Shown one piece after another: positions 11,901 to 22,730 of a stretch of DNA of 64,000 bases. Source of the DNA: Tetmemena sp. SeJ-2015 (taxonomy: Eukaryota; Ciliophora; Spirotrichea; Sporadotrichida; Oxytrichidae); NCBI GenBank assembly GCA_027382625.1, contig JAJKFJ010021312.1, positions 1-64,000 of the forward strand, in the 5' to 3' direction. The notes under the pieces were generated by a model, which was not told the origin of the DNA, searched no databases, and worked only from the letters and a program-made list of their open reading frames with translations. Position 1 is the first letter of the stretch; the number at the start of each line of letters is the position of its first letter. The position numbers and the translations under genes are program-made.

Positions 11901-12919
11901 AGCCACTGAGAAAAAGAAAGCATCTCCTAAAAAGAAGATCGCAGCTAAGGAAGCAAGCGAAGATTAAAATGAAGCAGCAGCTGATAAAAAAGATAGCAAA
12001 ATGGACTTTGCTTAAATAGAGACTAGCCAAGAAAAAAGACGACGAGGCAAAGGCAACACCTGAAAAGGCTGCTTCGAATGTAACAAAACCAACTCTAAAG
12101 AAAGCTATAGCTAAACCCAAGGAAGAGAACAAAAGTGAGGCCAAAGAAGTGGTTAAGGAAAAGAAGGTAGCATTAAAATAGAAATAAAAAGAAGATAAAA
12201 AGGCTGATAATGAAGAGGATAAAAAGGACAATGCTGAGAAGCCAAAACCAGTAAAGAAAAAAACTGTAGGCAAACAAAAAGAAGCATAAGAAGAAGACGA
12301 CATTGAAAATAAGTAAGACTCGGAATAGCAGAATGAGAAAAAGATTACTAAACCTGGATTATTGAAAAATAAAGGAGCCTTAGGAGGTGGCCTGGGTGCT
12401 AAGAAGAAGATTGAGGTTAAAAGTACTAAAGCCACAGAGTAAGAAGAATAAGCAGCAGAAGCTGAAAATGAAGAGAAGATGGATGTAGATGAGGTGGCAG
12501 GAAAGCCAGTTATCTAATCAAAGCCAGCTTTATAAATTAAGCCTAAGCCTATAAAATCAAAGCTTGCTGCCTCATCAGAAGCAAAGACCAAAGAAGCTGA
12601 TAATAATGAGGATAATGATACAGCAGAGGAATCTGAAGATAAAACTTCTAACTCTAAGATTAATAAAGCTAAGGAAGGGAAGTAAAAAGCTCCATCAAAA
12701 CCTATAATTCAAGCAGCTGCTAATGGTGGCTTAAAATCAGGGCTCCTTGGCAAAAGACCTTTAGGCGGAGTTAACAAAGTAGAAGAGCCAGCTTCAAAAG
12801 TAGCTAGCACTACTAATGCTATTGGAGGTATAAAAAAGATGGTGGCGCCAGTTGGTTCTGGTATTTTAAAGAAGCCGGGAGGTGGGCTTGCTGCATCTCT
12901 TGCCAAAATAAAGAAATGA
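5991..12919 (+). CDS. Giant ePHD + PHD finger coiled-coil chromatin protein
   Basis: The frame starts at an ATG at 5991 and ends at a TGA at 12917-12919, roughly 2,200 residues with Gln-coded TAA/TAG. Near 6315-6830 there is an extended PHD module: ICEVC, KKCNHVSH, FECLKC, TCIVC, HLICG, CNFCSSSDGY, then SAHPYC. A classical PHD finger follows at 7180-7365 (CVCNYL, WIMCDYCEMWFHNKCIGL, YACSKCL), the type that reads histone H3 tails. 7600-11450 is long helical, coiled-coil sequence. 11550-12919 is a Lys/Glu/Ala tail with repeated Gly-rich motifs such as GGLKSSLGG, typical of nuclear scaffold tails. In-frame TGAs lie at 6156, 6405, 7583 and 9536. One-nt slips near 7550, 8870, 11440, 11775 and 12020 break the frame. 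No catalytic domain is seen. A nuclear chromatin role is inferred. Confidence 0.75.
6708..6736 (+). other. Intron of 29 nt (or IES with AGG pointer)
   Basis: GTAAAT to AATAG. Removal joins SYLKK to ACNFCSSSDGY inside the ePHD module. AGG is also directly repeated at the ends, so an IES cannot be excluded. Confidence 0.7.
9124..9185. other. IES, 62 bp, pointer TAAAAAGT
   Basis: TAAAAAGT occurs at 9116-9123 and 9178-9185. Deletion restores one frame, LIHSFDKKFKEISPVSQ. The 8-bp pointer makes chance unlikely. Confidence 0.85.
11474..11542. other. IES, about 69 bp, pointer GAGGA
   Basis: GAGGA occurs at 11469-11473 and 11538-11542 (a second possible register ends at 11545). Deletion joins MLDDE to EEDEDVGSED. 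The insert is AT-rich and the flanks are not. Confidence 0.7.
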
Positions 12920-13056
12920 AATTGCTGTAGATTTTGTAAAGAATTAACTAATTGATTATAATTCATAAATTAAAATTTCTTTAATTATTTCAGAAATTAT
13001 AAAAGAATTTCTTTCATAAAAAATAAATTTAAATAGAAATCATAACAAATCTTCAA

Positions 13057-14885
13057 TCATTCCTTACAATCTATACCTCCTTCTTGCAATTAAATATCTT
13101 TGCTCTATTTCATAAGCAGAGTAACTTGTTTGTAAGCATCGCAAACTGTTGATCTGTGAATGCCAAAAGCCTCAGCTACTTAAGTTTGAGTGAAGTTAAA
13201 AATATCTTTGCAAATATTCACCTTCATGCTTCCTTTTTAAAATTAAAAAGATAATCTTTTTGGAGCTTCTGTCCTAAAATACTACAACTAAGAGTCCAAT
13301 AACTTTGCTTTTGCTTATCCTATTAAGATTCTAGATCTCTTTCTAGAGTATCTTAATAATTTCATTACTCATAAGTTCTTTCAGTCCTTTGATTTCATTT
13401 ATTAATTCAACTAATGTAGCTTTGTATTTTAAGAATATTTCTTGAAGATTAGGAATCTTAGACTAAATGAGAATCTATTCATGAAATAGCATGCTATCTT
13501 TAGTTAGAACCTGCTCTTACTCGTCTATTTTATATTCAGGGTTATAAATCAAGTTTTCTTCTTCGCTTTAGATAAAGCATTTAACGTACTTAGAAATTAA
13601 GTCCTTAATGCCAATTTTAAGCTGAGTAGCTTGCTCTAATTGTATATTCCTTGTTAGATTTATTAGATAGTTTCGTCTATCTCGCTCAATAATTCTTGAG
13701 CTTTGACTATAATGCTCCTTAGAAATTTATCAATCACTTCATTTATTATTGGAGGATGATAATTTAAAATACAAGTTTAAGTTGATAATTTAAATGATCT
13801 CTTAAGAAAAATGAAGAGTTTTATTTAAATAATTTATGCCAAATTCTTATTAAAGTAGGCACTGAAATGTTTTTTAACTTTAAGTTTTATATCAATAACC
13901 CTTCACTTTGATTAATTTCTTTAGATTACGAAAGCGATTACTCATTGACTGCTTCTTTCTTGATAAATGAAAAGAGTTGATGATAGTAGTTTCTTTTTTT
14001 AGTTTAAGAGAATTTAATAATTCCTATTCCATCTTTGCACAAATTTTCATTATCATCTTGCTTTTCAATTTATGACTGCTGTTCGGCACATCCAATAACT
14101 TTACCAATTCTTTGACCTCAAATCCATCAAATATCTCACCTTTCTTCTTCAACATGTAAGCTGCAGATGCAACAACTGTATTTCAACAAATAAATACTTG
14201 TTTAAAATAAGTGTGTATTATACTGCTCGCTCCTTCTTGTCTGATGTTTGCGCATGTAGTCTACATATTTTATTGCAAATTGATGAATTTTTTCTCAGTC
14301 GCTTTCACTACTTATCAAAGGCTGTAGCTTCTCAACTTGAGTCTCTAGTTTCTTAACTTTCATATATTCAGATAACTCCTCACTAGATTTCTAGAGCAGC
14401 AACTATCTCTAATTAATCTTGTTAGATGTACCAGTTTAACTACTCATAAACTACTTATGATTTTACAGATTTGATGATTAATTTTCAGCTAAGTGGCCAC
14501 AGAATTTACAGCAAGTGTCGCCACTTTCAGTCTTTAGCCTAAAATTGAAAGCTTTGCACTTTGGACAGTTTTAATCAAATTTTTCCTTTTTAGCTCATTG
14601 GGAAAGTTAATTAGCCACATTCTGATCTTTAATCTACTGAAATAGGTCTACAACTTAGAGAGGGGCTTAGTTGAATTTCTTAGGGTAATTATCAGACTCA
14701 CTATTTCTCTTATCTCTTAACTCATTGAATTCTTTATTCTGCTAATTGGAATGATGATTATTCTTTTGTCTATTATCGGCTTTTACAGTGTCTTACTACC
14801 CTTCCATTATATTTTCCTCATCAAAAGAAGAGAAGTGAACATCAAGAGTTTGATGCTGCTTTAAAAGTGAAGTCATAAAGTTCAT
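13057..14885 (-). CDS. TFIIB-family transcription initiation factor
   Basis: The minus-strand frame runs from an ATG at 14885 to a TGA at 13059-13057. At about 14575-14490 it has a zinc ribbon, CPKCKAF with a second pair CCKFCGH, the N-terminal signature of TFIIB-type factors. Two helical, cyclin-like stretches follow: WEKIHQFAIKYVDYMRKH (if TGA is Trp) to NTVVASAAYMLKKKG, and a C-terminal helix-turn-helix FTQTQVAEAFGIHRSTVCDAY. Such proteins recruit RNA polymerase II or III at promoters. The long acidic/Gln insert between the repeats is unusual, and whether it is TFIIB, Brf or a lineage-specific member is unclear. TGAs at 14597-14595 and 14297-14295 interrupt an otherwise open frame, and 1-2 frame slips occur in the second half. 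It converges on the PHD gene with a spacer of about 140 bp. Confidence 0.7.
14183..14219. other. IES, 37 bp, pointer TGTATT
   Basis: TGTATT occurs at 14177-14182 and 14214-14219. On the minus strand, deletion gives SEQYNTVVASAAYMLKKKG, restoring the frame of the first cyclin-like repeat. Confidence 0.85.
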
Positions 14886-15002
14886 TTTATAAATCTCGAA
14901 AATAATTACTACTTTCTCCCTTACTCATGCTCTTTGAGTGTAAAATGTGTGAAATATGTATAAGTATTTAAAAATAAGGTTGTTAATATATTTCAGCTGC
15001 TT

Positions 15003-16824
15003 ATGAGGACAGGCAAGCAATTAATTAGGCGATACTTAACAAACAGTAACTAGCAAACTTAACATCTCCCCTTTAGGAGTTTTCTCCTTGCACTAGGAGG
15101 CTCCATTGCATTTATAAATAAGGAAAACGATGATTGCAAATGGCGTTTGCGCATGATGGCTTAACAGATGCAGCAAGCAAGGGAGCATAGAACCTCCTAA
15201 ATTTATTTTTATACTGAAGAATGGCCGAATGCGAGAGTAATGAGCATCTTCCACCTTTATAAGTAACCTAGCCCATGCCAATGACTCCCTTCGATTTACA
15301 AGAGAAGATCTGGCCCGTAATCAGAGCCTCTGATGTCAGGTAGCATAAATCCCTTGAAACACGTATCTGGGTATCTTATCATGATTCGGTATTCGATATC
15401 ACAGAGTTCATAAAGATGCACCCAGGTGGAACTGAGAAAATATTACTAGCCGCTGGGGGCCATTTGGAGTCCTTCTTCTAGTTTTACCCTTTCCATTAGA
15501 AGGAGCATGTGCAAAAGTTACTCGAGAAATATAAAATAGGCACCTTACATCCAGATGACATCGTAAAGGAGACAAGCAATACGCATGGAGATGATGACGA
15601 TGATGAGTAACTCAAAAACAGAAGCAAGAACTTACTGATACTGTAAGAGTATCCCCTTATAGCAGAGACAAACCCTAAGTTTCTAACTGACCACTTCATC
15701 ACACCAGCTAACGAAATGTTTATCAGGAATCACTAACAAATACCTACCAGAGTTGATTTGGACTATTTCAAACTCAAGGTATTAGAGGGTAAATCTAAGA
15801 AAGGAAAGTACACTATAGATGATTTGAAGACTAGATTTATTATAAACTTCTTATATTCTATGAAATAAAGTTTTATTATAAGCCTCATACAGTAATGACA
15901 ACTATAGCCTGTTCTGGAAATAGAAGAGGAGGCTTGAAGAAAGTCTTTCCAAGCATTCAAGGAAATATGTGGAACTTTGGTTCGATTTCGAATTCTACTT
16001 ACACAGGAGTTAAGCTTATAGATTTGCTTAAGGATTTAGGATATGATTTGGAATCACTTAGAGATAAGCATTTGGTGGTTGAAGGCATGGATTTCGATGT
16101 GCAGGGAAATTTTTTCTAAGTTTCAATCCCCATTTCGCACATTTTAGACCCAACTAACGAGGTTATCTTAGCCTACGACTAAAATGGAGAGGAGCTTCTC
16201 CTGGATCATGGATTCCCTCTAAGATTCGTAGTACCAGGCTTTGTTGGAGTCAGAAACTGTAAATGGGTGAGAAGATTACTCATAAGCGACCAAGAAGCGA
16301 ACTCCCCTCAACAAAGAGAAAACTATAAGTATATCACTGAAACGGATCCCTCAAAGATTGACTACTCCAAAATTCCACCAGTGTTCACCTACGTAGTCAA
16401 CTCTGCTATAGCCTTCCCTGCAGACTTACAGAAAATCAACATTAGCAGAGAAAGACCATATGTGGAAATCAAAGGATGGGCGACTGGAAATATGAAAGAT
16501 TTTACTCCCGTAAAGAGAGTAGAGATATCGTTTGATAATGGATTGACTTGGAAGGAGGCTGAAATTACACATTAAGTTCAAAAAGCGCCTGATGAAAAAA
16601 CGTTCACGTGGGTGCTATGGAGGTACCGTTTAAATATGTAGAGAATTTTAAACTATGATTCCCACGAATCTATAAAAGTTCAAGTCAAAATTAAAGTCAT
16701 GGTAAGAAGTGTAGATATCAAAGAAGCCACACAGACTAAATCGGCAGAGGAGCAGTATAACCTCAGAGGACTGCTTAACAACAGCCCTCACACTATAAAA
16801 TTCACAGTCAGTCAAGAGCTTTGA
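15003..16824 (+). CDS. SUOX: Sulfite oxidase (cytochrome b5 + molybdopterin domains)
   Basis: Oxidises sulfite to sulfate in the mitochondrial intermembrane space. An ATG at 15003 opens a basic, presequence-like N-terminus (MRTGKQLIRRYL). The cytochrome b5 domain at 15310-15550 has the haem ligand motif MHPGG. The molybdopterin domain has the cofactor Cys in IACSGNRRGG near 15905, DHGFPLRFVVPGFVG and CKWVRRLLI. The C-terminal dimerisation domain has GWATGN and FTWVLW. The stop is TGA at 16822-16824. One IES lies just before the catalytic Cys. Two 1-nt slips are needed, near 15265 and at the IES junction. All Trp codons here are TGG. Gene order of b5 then Moco domain is the animal/sulfite-oxidase arrangement rather than the plant enzyme lacking b5. 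Confidence 0.88.
15846..15881. other. IES, 36 bp, pointer TTTATTATAA
   Basis: The 10-bp repeat occurs at 15836-15845 and 15872-15881. Deletion brings DDLKTRF next to KPHTVMTTIACSGNR, as in the family. One T appears to be missing or extra at the junction (TTT versus TTTT), so the restored frame still needs a 1-nt correction. Confidence 0.75.
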
Positions 16825-16913
16825 AGGATTTTTAAATCTCATTCTTTTTTGGAGCGGCCTCTAAATGCATATATTCTTTTAAATTTAGAAGTGTATCAAA
16901 GGATTGGATTATA

Positions 16914-17990
16914 TCATCCCTCCTAGTGTAAATAAGATTTTTAGTTTAGACACTATTTCTCCAAATATTAAGTTTTAACTTTCAACTATAGATATTTCTT
17001 GGATGGAATAAGTCCAATATCCTGGACAAAGCTCAAAATTAAATAAGCCTCTAGGGTCATGTATCTATGCTTTCTGTATATGTAATGCAAATTATTCGCA
17101 TCTAAGTCAGAAGTATCAAGGCACTCTAATACTTCAAATGATGGGAAGTAACTCCTTGCCTGCTTGTCTATCACAGCAACAATAAAATATGTTGAGTAGT
17201 AACTCAGAATCATTTAAATTTAGTTTAAACAAGAGTGAGAATCAGAAAAGGGATCAATATTATGAGTAACCACTTGATGAGATTACTCTCCCTTACACAG
17301 TAGAGGCTCTTTACTCGTTTAAATGCGAAGACCCCTTTCTTCTTTTTGAGAACGAAATGTCTGTTGTGCGCCCTGAAAACTTGAAGAAGTCTGAAGCATC
17401 TCAAGTAGTAAGGTATCAGAAAGACTGGCAAAAATAACCCCATTTAAATGTGAGATAGTGAGCAACTGAACTCTAGAGCCGGTCCTGATGGCACGGGTGG
17501 GTCTGACACTCCAAAGATACTCATCTCTTGATTACTCATCACTGGGCTACTGTCCACAGCTATATTGAAATATGGCATTTGAGACAACAAAAAGATAAAG
17601 AGTCATCAATTATATATCAGGGTGTTTAAAACTTACCATCAAAGAAAGAACCAACTTTATAGGCATTGGCGATCAGTTTATTCAGCAAGCAGCTTGCTAC
17701 ATAAGCAAAGTTTCCTATCAAACTTTATTATGGAAGGAGATATCGTACCTGAAACTGAAATGATAATCAAGAAAGACCCTCTATTCTTGAGAGGTTGATA
17801 TTGCCTCCTCACGAGCAAGAAAAATATGCACCCTGAATATAGCACCAAAATAAAGAAGAGAAGCACCGCTAAAGAAAGAGTTAGCAAGTCAGAATGAAGA
17901 CTATGAGATTTATATTTAGCTTACCATCAAAGATAAAGAATCCAAGACTGTCGAATTAGTTGTTTTCGTTTTATAAATCCATCTTAAATT
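16914..17990 (-). CDS. 7TM receptor, N-terminal half (TM1-TM4), 3' truncated
   Basis: The minus strand encodes hydrophobic helices in receptor order. TM1 is FFILVLYSGCIFFLLV, followed by the loop RRQYQPLKNRG. TM2 is near NFAYVASCLLNKLIANAY. TM3 is GLFLPVFLIPYYLRCFRLL with VFRAHNRHF. TM4 is LIKWLLIILIPFLILTLV. An extracellular-type segment, PSFEVLECLDTSDLD, follows and a TGA ends the frame at 16916-16914. The LRCFRLLQVF-type TM3 and the loop resemble the 7TM part of 7TM-RGS proteins. TM5-TM7 and any RGS domain are missing. A minus-strand fragment with exactly those parts lies at 35953-36790. The N-terminus before about 17970 is not resolved. Two introns are placed; an IES or slip near 17740 (GTTTCAGG to TAGGAAAC) is not resolved. 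Confidence 0.6.
17560..17636 (-). other. Intron, 77 nt
   Basis: Minus strand GTAAGT to ATATAG. Splicing joins KVGSFFD to AVDSSPVMSN in frame. Confidence 0.75.
17869..17924 (-). other. Intron, 56 nt
   Basis: Minus strand GTAAGC to TTTAG. Splicing gives LGFFIFDAVLLFFILVL, the start of TM1, in one frame. Confidence 0.7.
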
Positions 17991-18263
17991 GTGTTCACGA
18001 GATAAAGGGATATGTTCTTTTTAGCAATCAACTTTTACCCTTTTTATAATATTCGAAGGGAAAAGGTCAGAAGAAATTAGATTCAAATTAAATATAAATT
18101 TTTTAGCAATAATTATAATCTAATTTCAAGCTAAATTAATATTGTAAAAGCATTTACATTTTGTAAAAACTTACTTCCTTTTCGAAATGAGAATAATATA
18201 TCATTAATTCATCTTGATTGTGCTTATCTAATTAAGGGAATCATCACATCTTAAGTGGCAACT

Positions 18264-21215
18264 ATGTCTCAAAAAGTAAGAACTAAAGAGAGTACCAGAC
18301 TTAAGAAATTAAATATATTAAACATTTTAATTCCTCATTATGTTTAATAAAGAAGGACCAGTACATAAAAACCCTAGAGAGACAGTAAATAGAATTCTTG
18401 CAGGAGCAAGCAGGAAATAAAGATTACCAAGACTACTCTCAATCAACTTGCTGCTTCGGACTCATAAAGCTAAAGTCAAATATGACGACTCAGAAGGACT
18501 TAAAACTACAAAGGGAAAACGTAAAGGGCGATCAGTCTTCTTCAATAAAGAGAAAATAAACAGTGAAGGCTAATAAGAGCAAGCCTTCTCAACAAATGAA
18601 GAGAAAAAAATAATTTTAATTTACTTATCTTTTAATGCAGGACTATAATGACTGGTAATCTTATCTCACAAAGCAGCTTTAGAATGCTTTGGACTCTTCT
18701 AGCTTAAAAATACTTGGCTTTAATTGGCCTGAACAGCTCCTTAAATTTATAGAAATTCAAAGTGCTACCTTCAATCAGCATAAGTTCAATACGTTTAATC
18801 CTTAATTCATTATTTAAGAAGTTCAAAAGTGCAATCTTCTATCTAAACTACAGTGCAAGACAGATGCGGACTATGAGCATGGATTTAGATAGCTAGCTTT
18901 TGAGAAAGCAAACTTTAATGAAGATGAAACTCTAGAAGCTAGATAAGTACCCCAAAGCTCAGAATTTCTTTCTGGAATCTGATTATGCCACTGATAGCTC
19001 GATGCAATAATCTCCCCGCCAAGATGGGAGAGAGATTTTGCAAAGGAACTAACAGGAAGAGGAAAAGTTAGACCTGGCTTAGAACTAGAGAAGATATATG
19101 GTGTCGGCAAAGTTAGAAGAAGATCAGAAGGATCAGGGGATTTTGGATTCAGAGCCTATGGTAGCAAGATAAGTTTCCAAGGTTTCAGTTCAGTAGAGAA
19201 GCAGAAAGGATCAGGATACAATAACTACGGGGGTCTAAAAGACGGAGAATTCGCTCATGAGTCTAATTAAAGAGGATGCGAGCAAGGTTAAAAATATTGA
19301 AGACTTTAATGCACCACTGAGTAATGTTGATAAAGTACTCCAATCCATACTGTTCTAACTTAGGCAAAATTTAAACGAGCTAGATCATCCTATCAATCAA
19401 ATAGTCAAGAAATTTCAAGATAAAGTAAAATTTTATCATGACAAGAGTTTTCTAATGAGATTTTGCTTTATTATCCTTTGGAATGTGAATACTAAGAAGA
19501 ACCAGCTCTAGAGAATATCAAGAGTCAGCAAAGGGCAATCCCTCATTTGAAGTAGTTTAAATATTATCCTCACATAAATACCTAGTTGACATGCCTGATC
19601 TTATTTCCCTATAAGACAAGACTGAATAGAGTAGAAGTCGAGTTAAGAGCATTAAGATGTCAACTGCTAAGATTAAGAAAAATCTGAGAGCTACCTATGA
19701 CAGATAAACTTTACAACAACTCCCACCAGAAATCTAATTTGCTCAAGTTATTATAGCTGAAGTGAAGAAGCTAATCTGCATTCTGTATGGCTCCCTCATC
19801 AGATTTTACATTTAAAGGTGGTGAAGTTTGAAGACCTACATGAAGATGAGAGAGGATCTAATTGAAGTTGTTGACTAGCTTAGTAGTTAGAGGAGATCTC
19901 AGTAAAGTTACTCATTCAGCTTAGTAGGATGGTAACGCATGAAGAAGAACAGCTGCTCTCATTTAAGTATGATGACTTGAAGGATGCAACACCTGAACTC
20001 ATTGGAATAAGCAAATACTTTACGCTAAACTAGAGCTCCTATCTCATTGAACTCTTCGATAAGATCTAATAAGAGGAAAATAAGGACCTTCAAATTTTTT
20101 ATTATGTTTAATTAATTGAAGGTGACGTGGGAGGTTCTATACTTAACTATATAGAAAGGTCACCAACTGATCCGAGGATGGGGAATTCAGAAGCTCATCG
20201 AACTGTCAAAATATTCAATCCACTAATTCAAAGGGAGGAGGACTAAGACTTCCAGAGGAGCAAGTCATGCATCTTGGTAGAAACAGCTATTCCAAGAGCG
20301 GCCACGTTTGATAATAACTTTAATCAAAATCTCAAACCCTCACCTCTCAAATTAGTTGAGCTAAGTGATCAAGGAATCCCTTAAAACGTAAAAATAACCA
20401 AGGAGCTTATCAAAGAAAGAGTTAGAATTTTTAGCATCTTCACTTATTAAATTTAAGAGTATAGGTAAAACCTTATCTCAAAGCTATTCATAATCTCAGG
20501 CAACTTAGAGACTATGAAACTCCAATTGATAAGATGCGTTGCATCACTCACTCTAGCAAATTGATTGTGAATTGCATAGATGACTTTTGGAGAGGCATAG
20601 CTCAGGTGGAAAAGAAGAAATTGACTTTGGATGCTGATGAATTGCTTATGATCTTCATCTTTGTCACTCTCAAATCCAAGATTGGAGAATTCTATGCGCA
20701 TCTAAAACTGATAAATGAGTTCTCTACTGATACTTTGAGATAGTCTAAGCTTGGCTACTACACTTCAACTATGGAAGTGGCACTCTCAGAAATCCTTAAT
20801 CTCGACAAAGCTCTGCTCTTTGAATAAGAGAAGGGCAACTAAGATGAGGAGGAAAAGATAAACGAAGGGAGAATTGACGGCCAAGAACCTTAAATGTAAA
20901 ATTCTCATATAAATGTACTTCACTTTCTTACTCTTACTCTGTTTTTTTTTCCTTCATATATCAAATAACAAAGTCTCCTTCAACTTAAGAAATTCTGTTA
21001 AAAGCGCTCAGCAAAGGATCGAGGAAAACATTTAAGAGTCTTTATAAAGTGATTTCCCGCTCTAAGCTGCTGAGGACTTTGAATTTCTGGATCACTACAA
21101 CTAGGAGATGAGAGATACTCAAGAGTTTCAATTCTAGTAGGAAGATGCAGACGATCCTAATATCCAGCTCATGCAATTTGAAGGTGCTCTTGGCACCCAC
21201 TATATTGATTAGTGA
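18264..21215 (+). CDS. VPS9-domain protein (alsin-like Rab5-type GEF candidate)
   Basis: The start is an ATG at 18264 followed by an intron (18276-18352), giving MSQKKDQYIKTLERQQ. The N-terminal and middle parts are Gln-rich and helical without a recognised domain. The C-terminal part, about 20450-20800, reads RDYETPIDKMRC, DDFWRGIAQ, LTLDADELLMIFIFV, SKIGEFYAHLKLINEF, then KLGYYTSTMEVALSEIL. This is the core of a VPS9 domain, including the conserved D-ADELL block and the GYY-T segment, which catalyses nucleotide exchange on Rab5-family GTPases on endosomes. A short C-terminal exon after a gt-ag intron ends at a TGA at 21213-21215. At least four frame slips (near 18900, 19530, 19880, 20480) are needed and a TGA lies at 19822-19824. 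The family call rests on the C-terminal domain only. Confidence 0.65.
18276..18352 (+). other. Intron, 77 nt
   Basis: GTAAGA to ATAAAG immediately after the fourth codon. Splicing gives MSQKKDQYIKTLE. Confidence 0.65.
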
Positions 21216-21417
21216 AGCATTGATTAGAGTACAAATTATTATGTAAAATTTAAGAGTTAATTGACTATAAATTATTCCAATGAAAGTTTTTTAAATAACG
21301 TGTTAAGATGACAAGATGATGCGAAGTGATAAATTTAGTTTAATCAAATCAGAATCAGCTAAATTATAATTAAATTATTAATTTTCTCTTTCCCTATCTA
21401 TCTTGCCATGGATCCAA

Positions 21418-22291
21418 ATTACTTTCTCGAAAAGCCTTAGCCAGCTGAACTTCCTCGCCACACTATCAAGAGCAAGCTTAGCAAGAGTTCAGACGAGTCA
21501 TTAAAGCTGAAGCAACTAGAAACTACTAGCTTCAAATTCTTGCGATTCCTAAATGTTCTTGCCCTCCTCACTTTCATGATCATGTTCTGCCTCGCCTATA
21601 TTTTTGTGGGATTCGGCCATCACTTATAAATGAAGATTTTAAATATTAATCATTTCTTGTTATTGCAGATTGAAGCAGCTATTTTTAGTCTTTATAACTT
21701 GGGCTACACAAATATTTCTCACAAGCAGAAACTGAAGATATGCGAGTATCTGATATTGACTGTGTACCTGCCAAGCATCTTTAGCTTTGGAGTTTGCGGA
21801 TTATTCAGCTTTCTTGCAATTGAGGATACTGAGAGTGCTAATGACAGCGATGCCTAATACCTTGGCAAATGGATGCTGACTTTTATCACCTTGTATCTCA
21901 CAGTCATTCTCACTTTCAAATATAATTTTACAATTGGAATTAAAATTTATTGTTTCGTACTGAGTGTTAGAGAATTCAAAATAGCATTCATAGATAACGC
22001 ACCTGAGGAAGAGAGCAGTGATGAGGATGATGACATACGCACTCATCTTTCAGGCTCCTCTTCTAATGAGTCAGGCAACTACACCCATTCAGAAGGCAGT
22101 GAGGAGATCTCATTATAAATTATATTATAATTTTGATCGAAGAAGAGAGTGGGTTTAGCAATCTGAAGAGAGAAGAGGACGATATAAATAGAAGACTAAA
22201 CTTCGGAATAAATAGAGACAGCTTTTCTAGCACTGGCAGCGGCAGGAAGAAGAAGAACAAGCAAAATATGGAAGTCATATACTTGAGTTGA
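21418..22291 (+). CDS. Small multi-pass membrane protein, unknown function
   Basis: ATG at 21418, TGA at 22289-22291. The N-terminal tail is charged (MDPNYFLEKPQPAELPRH). At least three hydrophobic helices follow: FLNVLALLTFMIMFCLAYIF, LILTVYLPSIFSFGVCGLF and LGKWMLTFITLYLTVIL. The C-terminal tail is acidic and Ser-rich (EEESSDEDDD, SGSSSNES), then basic near the end. Two short IESs are likely. I do not recognise the family. It lies about 200 bp downstream of the VPS9 gene on the same strand. Confidence 0.65.
21639..21671. other. IES, 33 bp, pointer AGATT
   Basis: AGATT occurs at 21634-21638 and 21667-21671. Deletion joins HHLQMK to IEAAIFSL in the same frame. The insert is 3n, so the ORF alone would not reveal it. 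Confidence 0.6.
22115..22134. other. Probable IES, 20 bp, pointer TT
   Basis: A pure A/T insert. Deletion joins SEEISL to IEEESGFSNL and restores a frame that ends at the TGA at 22289. A 2-bp pointer alone is weak evidence. Confidence 0.5.
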
Positions 22292-22299
22292 ACATACTT

Positions 22300-22730
22300 A
22301 TAGTAACCACTAGAAATCTAAATAAATATAAATAAATGAAAAAATGTCCACAAATAAAATGAGTGTATTTATAATAAAAAATAGATTTTATATAAAAATA
22401 AATTCAAATCTAAAAATGGAATATTTTAAGAAGGACCTATAAAATTCTAATAAGTATAAAACCTTAGCAAACATATGAATATAATAATATCAGATAAATT
22501 TAGTTTGGAATTATCACTGACGATAGTTTCTTAGATGAGTAGAAATTTAGCATTTGAACTCTCATTCTATTAATTATCATCATTAAAGTATTATTCAAAG
22601 AATCTGATTCCTTCTTGCATAAAAGACTAATATTTTAATTCAAATCTCGGCCTTGCAATTAAAATCATTCTTTGTATTTAAAGGAAAAAAGTAAGACTAA
22701 TTTTATCATAAGTTTCTATTTTATATTTTA
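22300..22730. other. AT-rich intergenic region
   Basis: Spacer between two plus-strand genes, with poly-A/T tracts. I see no gene or repeat. Confidence 0.55.

Noticed and set aside
11788..12435. Long minus-strand ORF of 215 codons, apparently membrane-like
   Set aside because: It is the antisense of the Lys/Glu/Ala-rich tail of the PHD gene; AAG/GAA codons read backwards give Phe/Leu/Ser.
15831..15881. A simple retained coding insert in sulfite oxidase
   Set aside because: The ORF stays open, but the 10-bp direct repeat and the family alignment show an IES.
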